A stretch of DNA of 64,000 nt. Source: Vibrio diazotrophicus. Its GTDB lineage: Bacteria; Pseudomonadota; Gammaproteobacteria; Enterobacterales; Vibrionaceae. The stretch is from assembly GCF_038452265.1 (NCBI RefSeq), contig NZ_CP151842.1, positions 2,232,001 to 2,296,000 on the forward strand, written 5' to 3'. Below the pieces are notes generated by a model. That model was not told the DNA's origin, did not search any database, and saw nothing but the letters and a program-made list of their open reading frames with translations. Of the stretch, positions 34,184 through 44,004 are shown piece after piece (position 1 is the stretch's first letter; every line of letters starts with the position of its first letter). Made by a program: the position numbers and the translations under genes.

Positions 34184-34351
34184 CTACGCTTTCTTAATGA
34201 AACGACATTCCCAAACCTGACCATTTTTATCTCGGCATGTTTCTATTTCATCTACCGCACTGTAAACCCTAACATTTTCATTCCACCGATAACTGTGAGC
34301 GTATAGAGGTTCTTTGACTTCTGATACATTCCACCAGCCATTTCCATAACG
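34184..34351 (-). pseudogene. Start-less 55-codon reading frame, probable 5'-truncated gene remnant
   Basis: The frame reads through 55 protein-like codons, rich in Trp and Tyr (GNGWWNVSEVKEPLYAHSYR, later CRDKNGQVWECRFIKKA), bounded upstream by an in-frame TAA at 34352-34354. No ATG, GTG or TTG occurs in it. It ends 28 bases before the start of the 139-residue gene on the same strand. The most economical reading is the 3' end of a gene whose front was lost; a natural gene starting at ATA/ATT is less likely. Confidence 0.5.
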
Positions 34352-34370
34352 TTAATTTTCGACAGACAAT

Positions 34371-34396
34371 AAAAAACCTGCCTAAGCAGGTTTTTT
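34371..34396 (-). terminator. Bidirectional terminator downstream of sohB
   Basis: Perfect stem AAAAAACCTGC/GCAGGTTTTTT with loop CTAA; T runs on both strands. Confidence 0.88.
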
Positions 34397-34442
34397 ATCA
34401 ACTAGGTAATTTTCAGAATGGTCTTCAGACTTATTCAAACAA

Positions 34443-35510
34443 CTACACAATCGGACGTTGGCCTCGGTTGATCAGTTTTAATAGAACACTGTCAGCCGCT
34501 TCTCCGGCAACACCTGCCAGTTTGTCGGTCAATTTTTTCTTCTGCACATAGCGAAGAGCTAATACCGTCTTCTCTTTACACGCTTCAACAATTAAATCGT
34601 CCGATGTTTTGATTTCATCTACCAGACCAAGCTCTTTTGCTTGCGTACCAAACCAGTGCTCGCCGGTTGCCACTTTGTCTAGATCTAACTCTGGGCGACG
34701 TTCACGGATGAAATCTTTAAACAATACATGCGTTTCTTCCAGCTCTTGCTTGAATTTCTCACGAGCTTTATCCGTATTCTCACCAAACATAGTCAATGTA
34801 CGTTTGTACTCACCTGCGGTCAGTTGTTCGAATTCAATATTGTGTTTTTTCAGCAGTTTATTGAAGTTAGGCAACTGTGCTACCACACCAATAGAGCCAA
34901 CAATAGCAAACGGCGCCGAAACAATTTTGTCCGCAATACAGGCCATCATGTAGCCACCGCTTGCTGCCACTTTATCTACCGCAATAGTCAAAGGTAAGCC
35001 TGCGGCTTTAATACGATCCAACTGTGAAGACGCTAAGCCATAGCCGTGAACCATACCGCCACCCGTTTCAAGGCGCAGTAACACTTCGTCACCTTGCTGT
35101 GCGACAGCCAGAATCGCGGTAACCTCTTGGCGCAGTGAAGACACTTCTTTGGCATCAATACTGCCGTGGAAATCTAAAACAAATAAGTGAGGTTCACGTT
35201 CTTCTTTTAACTCGCCCGATTTTGCGGCTTTCTTAACGGCTTTTTCGTGTTGCTTATGTTTTTCTTTCTCGCTTTTCGCTTCTGCTTTATGGCGAGCTTT
35301 CAAAAAAGATTCATCGTGTAAGTGCGCTTCTAAATGTTCAGCGTTCTCTCTGTTCTGCTTAGTTAAGTCGGTCACTTCCAACTCACCTTTAGCTGCACCT
35401 TTTCCGCCGACGGATTTAGCAATGACTAACAACACAACGATCGCAACCACAACTGTCGCGATCTTGGCTAAAAATAAGCCATAGTCCAACAAAAATTCCA
35501 ATGTACTCAT
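34443..35510 (-). CDS. sohB: SohB, inner-membrane S49 peptidase
   Basis: 355 residues. N-terminal helix (LFLAKIATVVVAIVVLLVI), a charged Lys/Glu-rich linker (about 45-110) and an S49/SppA-type protease domain. Serine-lysine dyad: serine in VAASGGYMMA and lysine in GEYKRTLTMFG. Probably degrades membrane or periplasmic peptides. The frame extends to GTG at 35543, but ATG at 35508-35510 matches the E. coli N-terminus (DYGLFLAKI). Its ribosome sequence GAAGAGG abuts the ATG unusually closely. Divergent from yciK as in enterobacteria. Confidence 0.93.
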   Translation of the reverse strand: MSTLEFLLDYGLFLAKIATVVVAIVVLLVIAKSVGGKGAAKGELEVTDLTKQNRENAEHLEAHLHDESFLKARHKAEAKSEKEKHKQHEKAVKKAAKSGELKEEREPHLFVLDFHGSIDAKEVSSLRQEVTAILAVAQQGDEVLLRLETGGGMVHGYGLASSQLDRIKAAGLPLTIAVDKVAASGGYMMACIADKIVSAPFAIVGSIGVVAQLPNFNKLLKKHNIEFEQLTAGEYKRTLTMFGENTDKAREKFKQELEETHVLFKDFIRERRPELDLDKVATGEHWFGTQAKELGLVDEIKTSDDLIVEACKEKTVLALRYVQKKKLTDKLAGVAGEAADSVLLKLINRGQRPIV

Positions 35511-35590
35511 CCTCTTCAATGCGAATTGGTGTATTGTAACCACCTTGTCATCATGACTTAAAGTAAATCATAACAATAAGGATACGTAAC

Positions 35591-36334
35591 GTGGATTATT
35601 CAGTGTCTGCAAACGCCCTAAAAGATAAAGTAATTTTAGTTACAGGTGCTGGTGACGGCATTGGTAAACAAGCAGCCATCACTTATGCGGCACATGGTGC
35701 GACAGTGATCTTGCTTGGGCGCACTGTGAAGAAATTAGAACAAACCTACGATGAAATTGAAGCCGCTGGCTATGCTCAGCCTGCTATTGTTCCTTTAGAT
35801 ATGAAAGGAGCAACAAAACAGAACTATCTGGATATGGTGGATACCATTGAAGGCCAGTTCGGCCGTTTGGATGGTGTTTTACACAACGCCAGCATTTTGG
35901 GTGTACTAAGCCCATTTGATCAGATCGGCGAAGATTCTTACGACGACGTCATGCAGGTAAACGTCAAAGCACAGTTCCTGATGACTCAAGCTCTGCTGCC
36001 TCTACTTCATAAATCTGACGATGCCCGCATCATTTTCACCAGCTCGACGGTAGGCCATTCTGGTCGCGCGTTCTGGGGGACTTATGCGATATCCAAATTT
36101 GCGACTGAAGGCATGATGCAAGTGCTTGCCGATGAGCTTAGCGATACTAATATTCGCGTTAATGCTATCAACCCAGGTGGTACTCGTACTGGTATGCGTG
36201 CAAAAGCTTTCCCTGCGGAAGATGCAGGCCTACTGAAAACACCACAAGACATTATGCCGTTATACCTGTATTTGATGGCGCCAGAAGGCAAAGCTGTCAA
36301 TGGTCAGTGCATTGATGCTCAGCCGAAAAAATAG
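35591..36334 (+). CDS. yciK: YciK-family short-chain oxidoreductase
   Basis: 247 residues, classical SDR: nucleotide motif TGAGDGIGKQ, NAS-type segment HNASILG, catalytic serine in FTSSTVGHSGRAFWG and YAISK. The substrate is unknown. The start is GTG at 35591 with AGG about 10 bases upstream. The sohB-yciK neighbourhood is conserved with E. coli. Confidence 0.93.
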   Translation: MDYSVSANALKDKVILVTGAGDGIGKQAAITYAAHGATVILLGRTVKKLEQTYDEIEAAGYAQPAIVPLDMKGATKQNYLDMVDTIEGQFGRLDGVLHNASILGVLSPFDQIGEDSYDDVMQVNVKAQFLMTQALLPLLHKSDDARIIFTSSTVGHSGRAFWGTYAISKFATEGMMQVLADELSDTNIRVNAINPGGTRTGMRAKAFPAEDAGLLKTPQDIMPLYLYLMAPEGKAVNGQCIDAQPKK

Positions 36335-36357
36335 TTACTGAGTTTCATCAAACGATT

Positions 36358-36386
36358 CAAAGCCTTGCTAGCTTAGCGAGGCTTTG
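36358..36386 (+). terminator. Terminator of yciK
   Basis: Stem CAAAGCCTtGCTA/TAGCgAGGCTTTG with one mismatch and a 3-base loop, then TTGTTTC. Confidence 0.6.
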
Positions 36387-36436
36387 TTGTTTCTAAACCT
36401 TACTTTTTTCTTGAATGTTCTAAACAACAAAATATA

Positions 36437-36452
36437 CTGTACAAATATACAG
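36437..36452 (+). promoter_or_regulatory. LexA box (SOS operator)
   Basis: CTGTACAAATATACAG matches the consensus CTGT-N8-ACAG exactly and lies 10 bases before the imuA start, overlapping the expected promoter and ribosome region. Confidence 0.95.
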
Positions 36453-36462
36453 GTAAATTATT

Positions 36463-37149
36463 ATGTATGAACTGATAGAACACCTCAAGAACAAACACTG
36501 GCTATGGCAAGGCTCTGAAACAAAGTATGAGCAAAGCGCCCGCTCTACCGGATTCAATGCACTGGATGACAAACTTGCCGGAGGCTTTCCTCCTCATGGT
36601 GTGGTTGAAATTCAGTCTCTGTCGGGTATTGGTGAATTACGCCTTATCTATCCTTATCTGAAACAACATGATAAGCGATTAACGGTATTTATTAATCCAC
36701 CGGGCATAGTGCAGGCTGAAAGTCTGAAGTGTGAAGGTATAAACCTTGAACACGTATTGGTTTTAACGCCCAAAAACCATAAGGAAGCCTTGTGGGCTGC
36801 CGAGCAATGCCTAAAAAGTGGTGCATGCAGTCAAGTATTGCTTTGGCAAGATAAGCTCGAAGTCCATCAGGTTCGTCGCTTAAATGTTGCCTGTGAAACG
36901 GGTAGCTGTTTGCAATTTCTTTTCCGTTCGCCGCAAGAAAGCGTATTTTCGCTACCAGTATCACTAAGTTTATCGTTACAAGCTGATCCACAAGGTCTGC
37001 AGATTAGTGTCCCAAAACGCAAAGGTGGGTGGCCTTTAAGCGCATTTAAGCTATCTATGTATGAGCGCTGGCCAAACTTGGTGATCCCGCAGGCTTCTTC
37101 AAAACCGTCTTCACAAGTTATCGCCTTTCCTCAACGTATGCAGGGCTAA
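36463..37149 (+). CDS. imuA: ImuA, RecA-like accessory factor of the mutasome
   Basis: 228 residues related to SulA/RecA-type cell-division/repair proteins. Recognisable region: STGFNALDDKLAGGFPPHGVVEIQ split as STGFNALDDKLAGGF then PHGVVEIQS, with QVLLWQDKLEVHQVRRLN later. ImuA supports ImuB and DnaE2 in damage-induced mutagenesis. Directly controlled by the LexA box. Followed by imuB after 2 bases, so one transcript is certain in practice. The N-terminus is short and the start ATG is 10 bases past the LexA box. Confidence 0.9.
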   Translation: MYELIEHLKNKHWLWQGSETKYEQSARSTGFNALDDKLAGGFPPHGVVEIQSLSGIGELRLIYPYLKQHDKRLTVFINPPGIVQAESLKCEGINLEHVLVLTPKNHKEALWAAEQCLKSGACSQVLLWQDKLEVHQVRRLNVACETGSCLQFLFRSPQESVFSLPVSLSLSLQADPQGLQISVPKRKGGWPLSAFKLSMYERWPNLVIPQASSKPSSQVIAFPQRMQG

Positions 37150-37151
37150 CG

Positions 37152-38549
37152 ATGACGCTTTGGATCTATCTTCATTTTCCAGCACTACAACTGGATACCT
37201 TATACGCCGAGCATGAATACCCTCTGGTTATCATCGAAGGTCGTGATAACCATGTTGTTCAAGCCAGTGCTTGTGCATTAAAGCAAGGCATAAAAATTGG
37301 GATGGGGCTAGGCAGTGCGGCATCTATGTGCAGCGATCTACAAGTACATCCCTATGATGAGAATGTTGAAAATCAAACCATCGAAGAGATAGCACAATGG
37401 TTGTATCTGGTAACCTCAGACATCGTGTTGCTTCCACCAAAAGGCATATTGCTAAGAGTCACTAACATGCTGTCTCTGTATTCGGGTCTGGATAACTATT
37501 GGCACACATTAAGTGCTCATCTTCGTTTACGTAAAACACGTTACTACTATGGTTCCGGTTTTTCGCCACTTTCGGCTGTTTTGCTTGGAAAAAGCGGTTC
37601 AAACATCATCATTGAGGATAAAGACAAGATTCTTGCTGCCATTAACGATTACCCACTCAGTGCCACAGAACTGGATTTTAAACAGGTAGAAAAACTCGCC
37701 AGAGTCGGGATTCGAGACATCAAAGCCCTCCTTGCCGTACCAATACAAGATCTGGCAAGACGGTTTGATATCGATTTAGTGAACTATGTAGGCAAGCTCT
37801 TGGGGCAATTTAAGCATCCAGTTAGTTTTTACCATCCGCCAGAAGCCTTTTGTAGCCACCTAGAATTGCTGTATGAAATTGAAAATATTCAATGGTTGGA
37901 GAAGCCTTTATCTCGTTTGCTAAAACGCTTAGAGCAATTTTTAACACTGCGAAATCAGGTCGCTTTTGAGCTTGAACTGATACTGACTCAGCGAGATAAC
38001 ATCAAAAACAGTCTGCATTTTACTTCAGCACAGGGAGAATATGCTTGTGGAAAATGGGGGAAGCTCTGTCAACTCACTCTAGAGTCAATACAACTGTCCC
38101 AACCCGCACTGGCAATGACGTTAAAAGTCATTCGTTCTGGGGAAATGAACCAAAGCGTGACGGACATTTTTGATGGTGAAAAAGGTCAGACGACAGCACT
38201 GGAACTGATCACTCTGCTACAAGCCAAGCTTGGTCAGGCACAAGTCAATAAGCCGAATCTGAGTGATGATCCTCGCCCAGAGAAGCGCAGCCAATACATA
38301 GCAGCAACAGAACCCACATCCCATACATTACGCAGACCAGAGTTGCGCCCTAGCCTGCTGCTTCCTGAGCCCGAACCTCTGTGTGAAATCGTATCGCTCA
38401 TCCATGGGCCTGAAAGACTAGTCACTGGATGGTGGGACAACCAGCCCATCACTCGTGACTATTTCATTGCCCACAGCGAACAAGGCCGCTGGCTTTGGGT
38501 ATTTCGCAACCAAGATAAACACTGGTTTCTGCATGGCCAGTTTAGCTAA
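37152..38549 (+). CDS. imuB: ImuB, inactive Y-family polymerase adaptor
   Basis: 465 residues with Y-family (DinB-like) fold in the first ~340 and a proline-rich C-terminal extension. At the N-terminus IYLHFPALQLD replaces the usual D-x-D/N-x-F-F metal motif, so the catalytic acidic residues are missing, as expected for ImuB, which recruits DnaE2 to the beta clamp instead of polymerising. Helix-hairpin-helix region near LARVGIRDIKALLAVP. Second gene of imuA-imuB-dnaE2. Confidence 0.93.
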   Translation: MTLWIYLHFPALQLDTLYAEHEYPLVIIEGRDNHVVQASACALKQGIKIGMGLGSAASMCSDLQVHPYDENVENQTIEEIAQWLYLVTSDIVLLPPKGILLRVTNMLSLYSGLDNYWHTLSAHLRLRKTRYYYGSGFSPLSAVLLGKSGSNIIIEDKDKILAAINDYPLSATELDFKQVEKLARVGIRDIKALLAVPIQDLARRFDIDLVNYVGKLLGQFKHPVSFYHPPEAFCSHLELLYEIENIQWLEKPLSRLLKRLEQFLTLRNQVAFELELILTQRDNIKNSLHFTSAQGEYACGKWGKLCQLTLESIQLSQPALAMTLKVIRSGEMNQSVTDIFDGEKGQTTALELITLLQAKLGQAQVNKPNLSDDPRPEKRSQYIAATEPTSHTLRRPELRPSLLLPEPEPLCEIVSLIHGPERLVTGWWDNQPITRDYFIAHSEQGRWLWVFRNQDKHWFLHGQFS

Positions 38550-38610
38550 AACGCAGGCTTGTTTAGCAAACGTGCCTCTTTGATCAGACGATTTTTATAA
38601 GAGTAGTGAC

Positions 38611-41600
38611 ATGGCTTACGCTGAACTATTTTGCCAAAGCAATTTCTCATTTCTGACGGGTGCTTCTCATGCTGAAGAACTTATTCAGCACGCGGATTTT
38701 CTACGCTATCGTGCTCTAGCGATTACCGACGAGTGTTCAATCGCTGGCGTCGTGAGAGCTCATACAGCCATCAAAGACCGAAAGCTTGGTATCAAACAAA
38801 TTGTCGGCAGTATGTTTTGGCTCAATGGTGAGTGCCAAGTTGTACTTTTGTGCCCAAATCGCCAAGCATACGCTGAGCTGTGCAGAATCATCACCAATGC
38901 CCGTAGGCGCAGTGAAAAAGGCAGCTATCAGTTATCTGAATGGGATTTAATGTCCGCGAAGCACTGCCTTATTCTCTGGCTTCCAACCGAGGAAGACAAC
39001 AATGCCTATTGGGGAAAGTGGCTGAAGCAATATCATCAAGGTCGTTTATGGATTGCCGTTCAACGCCATCTTGGCGCGAACGACCATCACTATATTTCGC
39101 ACTGTCAGGAACTGGCTCAACAACTGAGTTTGCCCATCACTGCATGTGGCGGTGTTCTTATGCATACGGCCACTCGCCTTCCACTGCAACATGTTCTGAC
39201 GGCCATCAAGCACAACCAGAGTGTCGAACACATTCAGGCTCATCTAATTGGCAACACTGAACGGGCACTGCGCAGTAAAGCAAAGCTCGCCAAAATATTC
39301 TCAAGTGAATGGTTGGAAGAGAGTGTGCGCATTGCTGAACTGTGTCACTTCAAACTGAGTGATCTGAAATACGAATACCCAAGCGAATTGATACCGAACG
39401 GTTCAGAACCGATGGAACATCTACGTCTATTAGTTGAAAAAGGCAAGCTTGTTCGCTTTCCCGAAGGTGTCCCTGACGATATTCAAGCAACCATAGATAA
39501 AGAACTCTCTCTGATTGAGGAACTCAACTATCCGTTCTACTTTCTTACTATTCACGACATCGTTATGTTCGCCAAAAGTAGAGGTATTCTATACCAAGGA
39601 CGAGGGTCTGCCGCTAACTCTATTGTCTGTTACTGCTTAGAGATAACCGCTGTCGACCCTCGCCAAGTCGCAGTGTTATTTGAACGATTTATCAGTAAAG
39701 AGCGCCAAGAGCCGCCAGATATTGATGTGGATTTTGAACACGAGAGACGTGAAGAAGTCATTCAATACCTGTATCAGAAATATGGCAGAGAGCGAGCTGC
39801 ATTGGCCGCGACAGTGATTACTTATCGCTTAAAAAGCGCTATTCGAGACGTAGGGAAAGCGTTGGGGATTAGCGAGACTCAACTCGATTTCTTTATCAAA
39901 AATATTAACCGCAGAGACCGCCAGCTTGGATGGCAAGCCCAGATCATAGAGCTTGGACTTCAGCCACAGTCGCATAAAGGGCAACTGTTTATCGATCTGG
40001 TCAACGAAATACAGTCGTTCCCACGTCACCTCTCACAACATGTGGGTGGCTTTGTTATTTCCGCGGGCCCTTTGTACGAGCTTATCGCCGTAGAAAACGC
40101 AGCCATGCCGGAACGAACCATTATTCAATGGGATAAAGACGATTTAGAAAGTCTCGGACTGATGAAAGTCGATGTGCTGGCGTTAGGTATGCTAACGGCC
40201 ATTCGTAAGTGTTTCACCATGATCGAACTCCACCATCAACGAAAGCTCAACATTGCAGACATCACTCGTTTAAAAGACGACGAAAACGTGTATGGGATGA
40301 TACAACGCGCAGATACCGTAGGCGTGTTTCAAATAGAATCTCGCGCGCAAATGAGTATGCTGCCACGCTTAAAGCCTCGCACTTATTATGATCTGGTCAT
40401 ACAAATCGCCATAGTTCGCCCCGGTCCAATTCAAGGAGATATGGTGCACCCGTTTCTTAAACGAAGAAATGGTATTGAGGAACCTTCTTTCCCATCTCAA
40501 GAGGTGAAAGAAGTTTTAGAGCGGACGATGGGCGTTCCGATCTTTCAAGAGCAAGTGATTAAAATTGCTATGGTTGCAGCTGGTTTCAGTGGAGGCGAAG
40601 CAGATCAGCTTCGCCGAGCGATGGCGTCTTGGAAAAAGAGTGGCGAGTTGGCTAAATTCAGACCTAAATTGATAAATGGCATGCTGGCACGTGGCTATGA
40701 GAAGGAGTTTGCTGAACGGATTTACGATCAAATTTGTGGCTTCGGGGAATACGGTTTCCCAGAGAGCCATTCGGCGTCATTCGCGGTTTTGGCATATTGT
40801 TCTGCATGGCTCAAATACTATTATCCGGAAGCGTTCTACGCCTCGTTGCTCAATAGTTTACCTATGGGGTTTTATAGTCCTTCACAACTGATTCAGGATG
40901 CTCAAAGGCACGGCATTGTGGTTCTGCCTGTTTGCGTTTATCATTCAGCTATTGAGCATCAAGTCGTACGCCACCAGCAAGGTTTTGCTATTCAGCTCGG
41001 TCTGCGTCTGGTGAAAGGGTTAAGCGACTCAGGAAGCGAGCAACTGCTGCGTGCTCGCCCTACTGGCGGATTTCAACATGTTAACCAGCTAAAAAATGCA
41101 GGAATTAACCAGAAAGATATGGAATCACTAGCCTCTGCCAATGCCCTGCATCGCTTGACCAATAACCGCTACGACACCCGTTGGGCGATCATGGATTCTC
41201 TTTCTGACCTGCCGTTATTTGAACACTATCAAGAAGATGAACGCCAAATTCAACACTCACCTACAGCGATGGAAGATCTGATAGAAGATTATGCATCGTT
41301 AGGATTGTCCCTTAACCAGCATCCGATAACCTTATTAGACAAAGCTGGTCTCTTGGGCAAATTCACCCGTCATAAAGACCTGATACATCTCCCACATAAA
41401 TCACTCGTTACCGTTGCAGGAGTCGTCACCGGACGACAAGCTCCCGGAACAGCCGCTGGCGTAACGTTTTTCACACTAGAAGACGATACCGGAAATATTA
41501 ATACCGTAGTTTGGCAAGCCACAGCTAGAGCACAGAAAAGCGCTTATATCAGTGCCAAAGTCCTAATGGTAAAAGGTATTGTCGAGAAAGAAGAAAATGT

Positions 41601-41682
41601 GGTGCATGTGATCGCGGGAAAACTGATTGATATCACCGAACATTTAACGTTGCTTCAAAGTCGCTCTCGGGATTTTCATTAA
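38611..41682 (+). CDS. dnaE2: DnaE2 (ImuC), error-prone DNA polymerase III alpha subunit
   Basis: 1023 residues. N-terminal PHP domain (YAELFCQSNFSFLTGASHAE, ALAITDECSIAGV), the family-C palm with catalytic aspartates 372 and 374 in PDIDVDFEHERR, fingers/beta-binding region, and a C-terminal OB fold (VTVAGVVTGRQAPGT, FFTLEDDTGNINTVVW). Shorter than replicative DnaE, as usual. It performs translesion synthesis in the SOS response with ImuA and ImuB. A 61-base gap separates it from imuB, with no terminator. Confidence 0.96.
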   Translation: MAYAELFCQSNFSFLTGASHAEELIQHADFLRYRALAITDECSIAGVVRAHTAIKDRKLGIKQIVGSMFWLNGECQVVLLCPNRQAYAELCRIITNARRRSEKGSYQLSEWDLMSAKHCLILWLPTEEDNNAYWGKWLKQYHQGRLWIAVQRHLGANDHHYISHCQELAQQLSLPITACGGVLMHTATRLPLQHVLTAIKHNQSVEHIQAHLIGNTERALRSKAKLAKIFSSEWLEESVRIAELCHFKLSDLKYEYPSELIPNGSEPMEHLRLLVEKGKLVRFPEGVPDDIQATIDKELSLIEELNYPFYFLTIHDIVMFAKSRGILYQGRGSAANSIVCYCLEITAVDPRQVAVLFERFISKERQEPPDIDVDFEHERREEVIQYLYQKYGRERAALAATVITYRLKSAIRDVGKALGISETQLDFFIKNINRRDRQLGWQAQIIELGLQPQSHKGQLFIDLVNEIQSFPRHLSQHVGGFVISAGPLYELIAVENAAMPERTIIQWDKDDLESLGLMKVDVLALGMLTAIRKCFTMIELHHQRKLNIADITRLKDDENVYGMIQRADTVGVFQIESRAQMSMLPRLKPRTYYDLVIQIAIVRPGPIQGDMVHPFLKRRNGIEEPSFPSQEVKEVLERTMGVPIFQEQVIKIAMVAAGFSGGEADQLRRAMASWKKSGELAKFRPKLINGMLARGYEKEFAERIYDQICGFGEYGFPESHSASFAVLAYCSAWLKYYYPEAFYASLLNSLPMGFYSPSQLIQDAQRHGIVVLPVCVYHSAIEHQVVRHQQGFAIQLGLRLVKGLSDSGSEQLLRARPTGGFQHVNQLKNAGINQKDMESLASANALHRLTNNRYDTRWAIMDSLSDLPLFEHYQEDERQIQHSPTAMEDLIEDYASLGLSLNQHPITLLDKAGLLGKFTRHKDLIHLPHKSLVTVAGVVTGRQAPGTAAGVTFFTLEDDTGNINTVVWQATARAQKSAYISAKVLMVKGIVEKEENVVHVIAGKLIDITEHLTLLQSRSRDFH

Positions 41683-41724
41683 GCCAGATACTATTAAATA
41701 CTGAGAGGCAGTATTTGAATATAC

Positions 41725-41752
41725 AAAAAAGCGCTGAATGTTCAGCGCTTTT
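41725..41752 (+). terminator. Bidirectional terminator between dnaE2 and cheV
   Basis: Stem AAAAGCGCTGA/TCAGCGCTTTT with loop ATGT; T runs in both directions serve convergent dnaE2 and cheV. Confidence 0.85.
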
Positions 41753-41758
41753 CTATTC

Positions 41759-42700
41759 TTATAAAACTTCTCGAAGTCGTTCTTGAGCTACTTGCACTAA
41801 CAAGTCGGGCTGGAACTTAGAAATGAATCGATTACAACCGACTTTCTGAACCATCGCTTCGTTAAAGCTACCACTCAATGACGTGTTCAAAGTAATAAAC
41901 AGGTCTTTCATACGAGGATCATTACGAACTTCATGAGTTAAGCGATAGCCGTCCATTTCTGGCATTTCAGCATCAGTAATCATCATCAGAAGTTCATCAT
42001 TAATGTTTTTACCGGCATCACACAAAGATTTGAGGAAATTCAAAGCTTCCAAACCATCTCGGCATTCAATGATGTTAAGACCAAGCTGTGACAAGGTATC
42101 TTTAATCTGGTTTCGTGCGGTTGAAGAATCATCCACGATTAAAACATTGCGACCTACCATTTCACCCAAAATATTGTGGTCAAGCAGCTCTTCAGAAATA
42201 GAAACATCGTACTCGATGATCTCTGCAAGCACTTTCTCAACATCAATAATTTCAACGATATTGGTTTGATTTTGCTCTTTAATTTGAGTAATGGCAGTCA
42301 AGTAGTTTGAACGCCCTGCTGATTTTGGCGGCGGCTCAATTTCTGTCCATGCAGTGTTAACAATGTTGCGGACTTGGCCAACGAGAAAACCCTGAGTAGT
42401 ACGGTTGTATTCCGTAATAATGAGGTTTTGCTCTGGCTTTTCTAATCGAGATGGTGGGAAACCAATCGCTTGGCGCAAGTCGATAATCGGAACTGGCACT
42501 CCGCGAAGTGTTGCAACACCGGTAATATTGCGATGCGAACCTGGCATTTTAGTTAGATGAGGGACTTTAATCACTTCTCTAACTTTAAATACGTTAATAG
42601 CAAACAGTTGACGGCTGTTTAAGCTAAAAAGCAATAACTCAAGTCGGTTTTCGCCAACCAAGTTAGTACGTTGATCGACTGAATTTAAAACACCTGACAT
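41759..42700 (-). CDS. cheV: CheV-type chemotaxis coupling protein
   Basis: 313 residues. CheW domain (about 17-170: ELLLFSLNSRQLFAINVFKV, GVATLRGVPVPIIDL) followed by a receiver domain (about 185-313: VLIVDDSSTARNQIK, phosphoacceptor aspartate in MITDAEMPEMDG). CheV couples receptors to CheA and is tuned by phosphorylation. No other chemotaxis gene is adjacent except the receptor 12 kb away. Divergence from nothing: mlc lies upstream on the same strand with an 86-base gap. Confidence 0.93.
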   Translation of the reverse strand: MSGVLNSVDQRTNLVGENRLELLLFSLNSRQLFAINVFKVREVIKVPHLTKMPGSHRNITGVATLRGVPVPIIDLRQAIGFPPSRLEKPEQNLIITEYNRTTQGFLVGQVRNIVNTAWTEIEPPPKSAGRSNYLTAITQIKEQNQTNIVEIIDVEKVLAEIIEYDVSISEELLDHNILGEMVGRNVLIVDDSSTARNQIKDTLSQLGLNIIECRDGLEALNFLKSLCDAGKNINDELLMMITDAEMPEMDGYRLTHEVRNDPRMKDLFITLNTSLSGSFNEAMVQKVGCNRFISKFQPDLLVQVAQERLREVL

Positions 42701-42786
42701 AGAAAATTCCGCAAACTATTAAAACCCAATAACAGTATAGCTACAAAGGATAAATGTAAATGATAGTACTCAAGGTATTGTGATAA

Positions 42787-44004
42787 TTATCCTTCCACCA
42801 CCTTCATCAGCAACAAACCATCATATAATGCTTGCTTAACAAGCGCTGCACCAGGCATCGTCGCCTGTTTGTAAAAACGAGACTCCACCAGCTTCAAATC
42901 TTTATGGTAAACAGGAAGACTTTGTTGTTCGATACAATGCTGAATTGCCGGGTACAACACACTTTTTGCTTGATTGATAACGCCACCAATAAGAATTTTT
43001 TCTGGATTAAATAGGTTGATTACGATAGCAATTGCCGCACCTAAATAAGCACCAAGCTGCTCAATCACTTCAACCGCAAGAGGATCCCCTTCTGCAGCCG
43101 CAGAACAAATATCTTCTATCGTGATTTCTGCAATTTCACTTAAGCTTGAAGCTTCACCATTGGCAATACGTTCTGCGACTTGTTCTCGAATCGCTTGAGA
43201 ACTGGCAACCGTTTCAAGACAGCCAATATTCCCACAGTGGCAACGCTTACCATTGCGGTCAATTTGGATATGCCCTAATTCACCAATATTGCCGTTACGA
43301 CCTTGCAGTACTCGACCATCAAGAATGATACCAGCGCCTAAACCATGGTGTATTGAAATCAGAATTGAATTATCAACGTCTTGCGAATGACCAAATAACT
43401 TTTCCGCCAAAGCCCAAGCACGAGTATCGTTAGCAATAAATACAGGCAGCCCAGTTGCTTTATAGATTTCAGGGCCTAACGCTAGATTATTCACGTTGTA
43501 GTGAGGCATCTGCAAAACGATGCCTTTCTCCGAGTTAACTAAACCCGGTAAAGTGATAGCAATGCTCGTGACGCGATCGAGTTGGTCAGCATAAGTTTGG
43601 AAAAATTCTTCAACTTCAAATAAAAGACGTTGAAGCACATCGTCTTGATCGATTTCATGAATCTCAATTTTAGTATCGATCAGAACTTCACCACCAAGCT
43701 CATGAAGGGCTATGGTTAAATATCCGCGTCCCAGACGCATAGAAAGGAACTGCCAGCCTTCATTGTTGGTCTGTAAACCTACAGCAGGACGACCACGGCT
43801 GATAGCTTCTTGAACCGTTGTTTCATGAATTAGGTGCGCATCAATAAGCTCGCGAGTAATTTTAGTAATACTTGCAGGCGCGAGTTCGCTCTCTTTCGAT
43901 AAATCGATACGAGATATCGGACCTTTTTGGTCAATCAATTTATACACACGACCAGCATTGACCTGCTTAATGTGGTCAATATGGCCAGGTTGAGCCATGT
44001 ACAT
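42787..44004 (-). CDS. mlc: Mlc, ROK-family glucose-responsive repressor
   Basis: 405 residues from ATG at 44002-44004. N-terminal winged helix (VYKLIDQKGPISRIDLSKES, about residues 17-36), then the ROK fold with ELGHIQIDRNGKRCHCGN and the zinc-binding cysteines CHCGNIGCLE. Mlc represses ptsG and other PTS genes and is titrated by dephosphorylated EIICB-Glc; ptsG lies 7 kb away in this window. GGAG is 6 bases before the chosen start; the frame is open to 44094. NagC is a close paralogue, but sequence and position beside pykA favour Mlc. Confidence 0.85.
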   Translation of the reverse strand: MYMAQPGHIDHIKQVNAGRVYKLIDQKGPISRIDLSKESELAPASITKITRELIDAHLIHETTVQEAISRGRPAVGLQTNNEGWQFLSMRLGRGYLTIALHELGGEVLIDTKIEIHEIDQDDVLQRLLFEVEEFFQTYADQLDRVTSIAITLPGLVNSEKGIVLQMPHYNVNNLALGPEIYKATGLPVFIANDTRAWALAEKLFGHSQDVDNSILISIHHGLGAGIILDGRVLQGRNGNIGELGHIQIDRNGKRCHCGNIGCLETVASSQAIREQVAERIANGEASSLSEIAEITIEDICSAAAEGDPLAVEVIEQLGAYLGAAIAIVINLFNPEKILIGGVINQAKSVLYPAIQHCIEQQSLPVYHKDLKLVESRFYKQATMPGAALVKQALYDGLLLMKVVEG

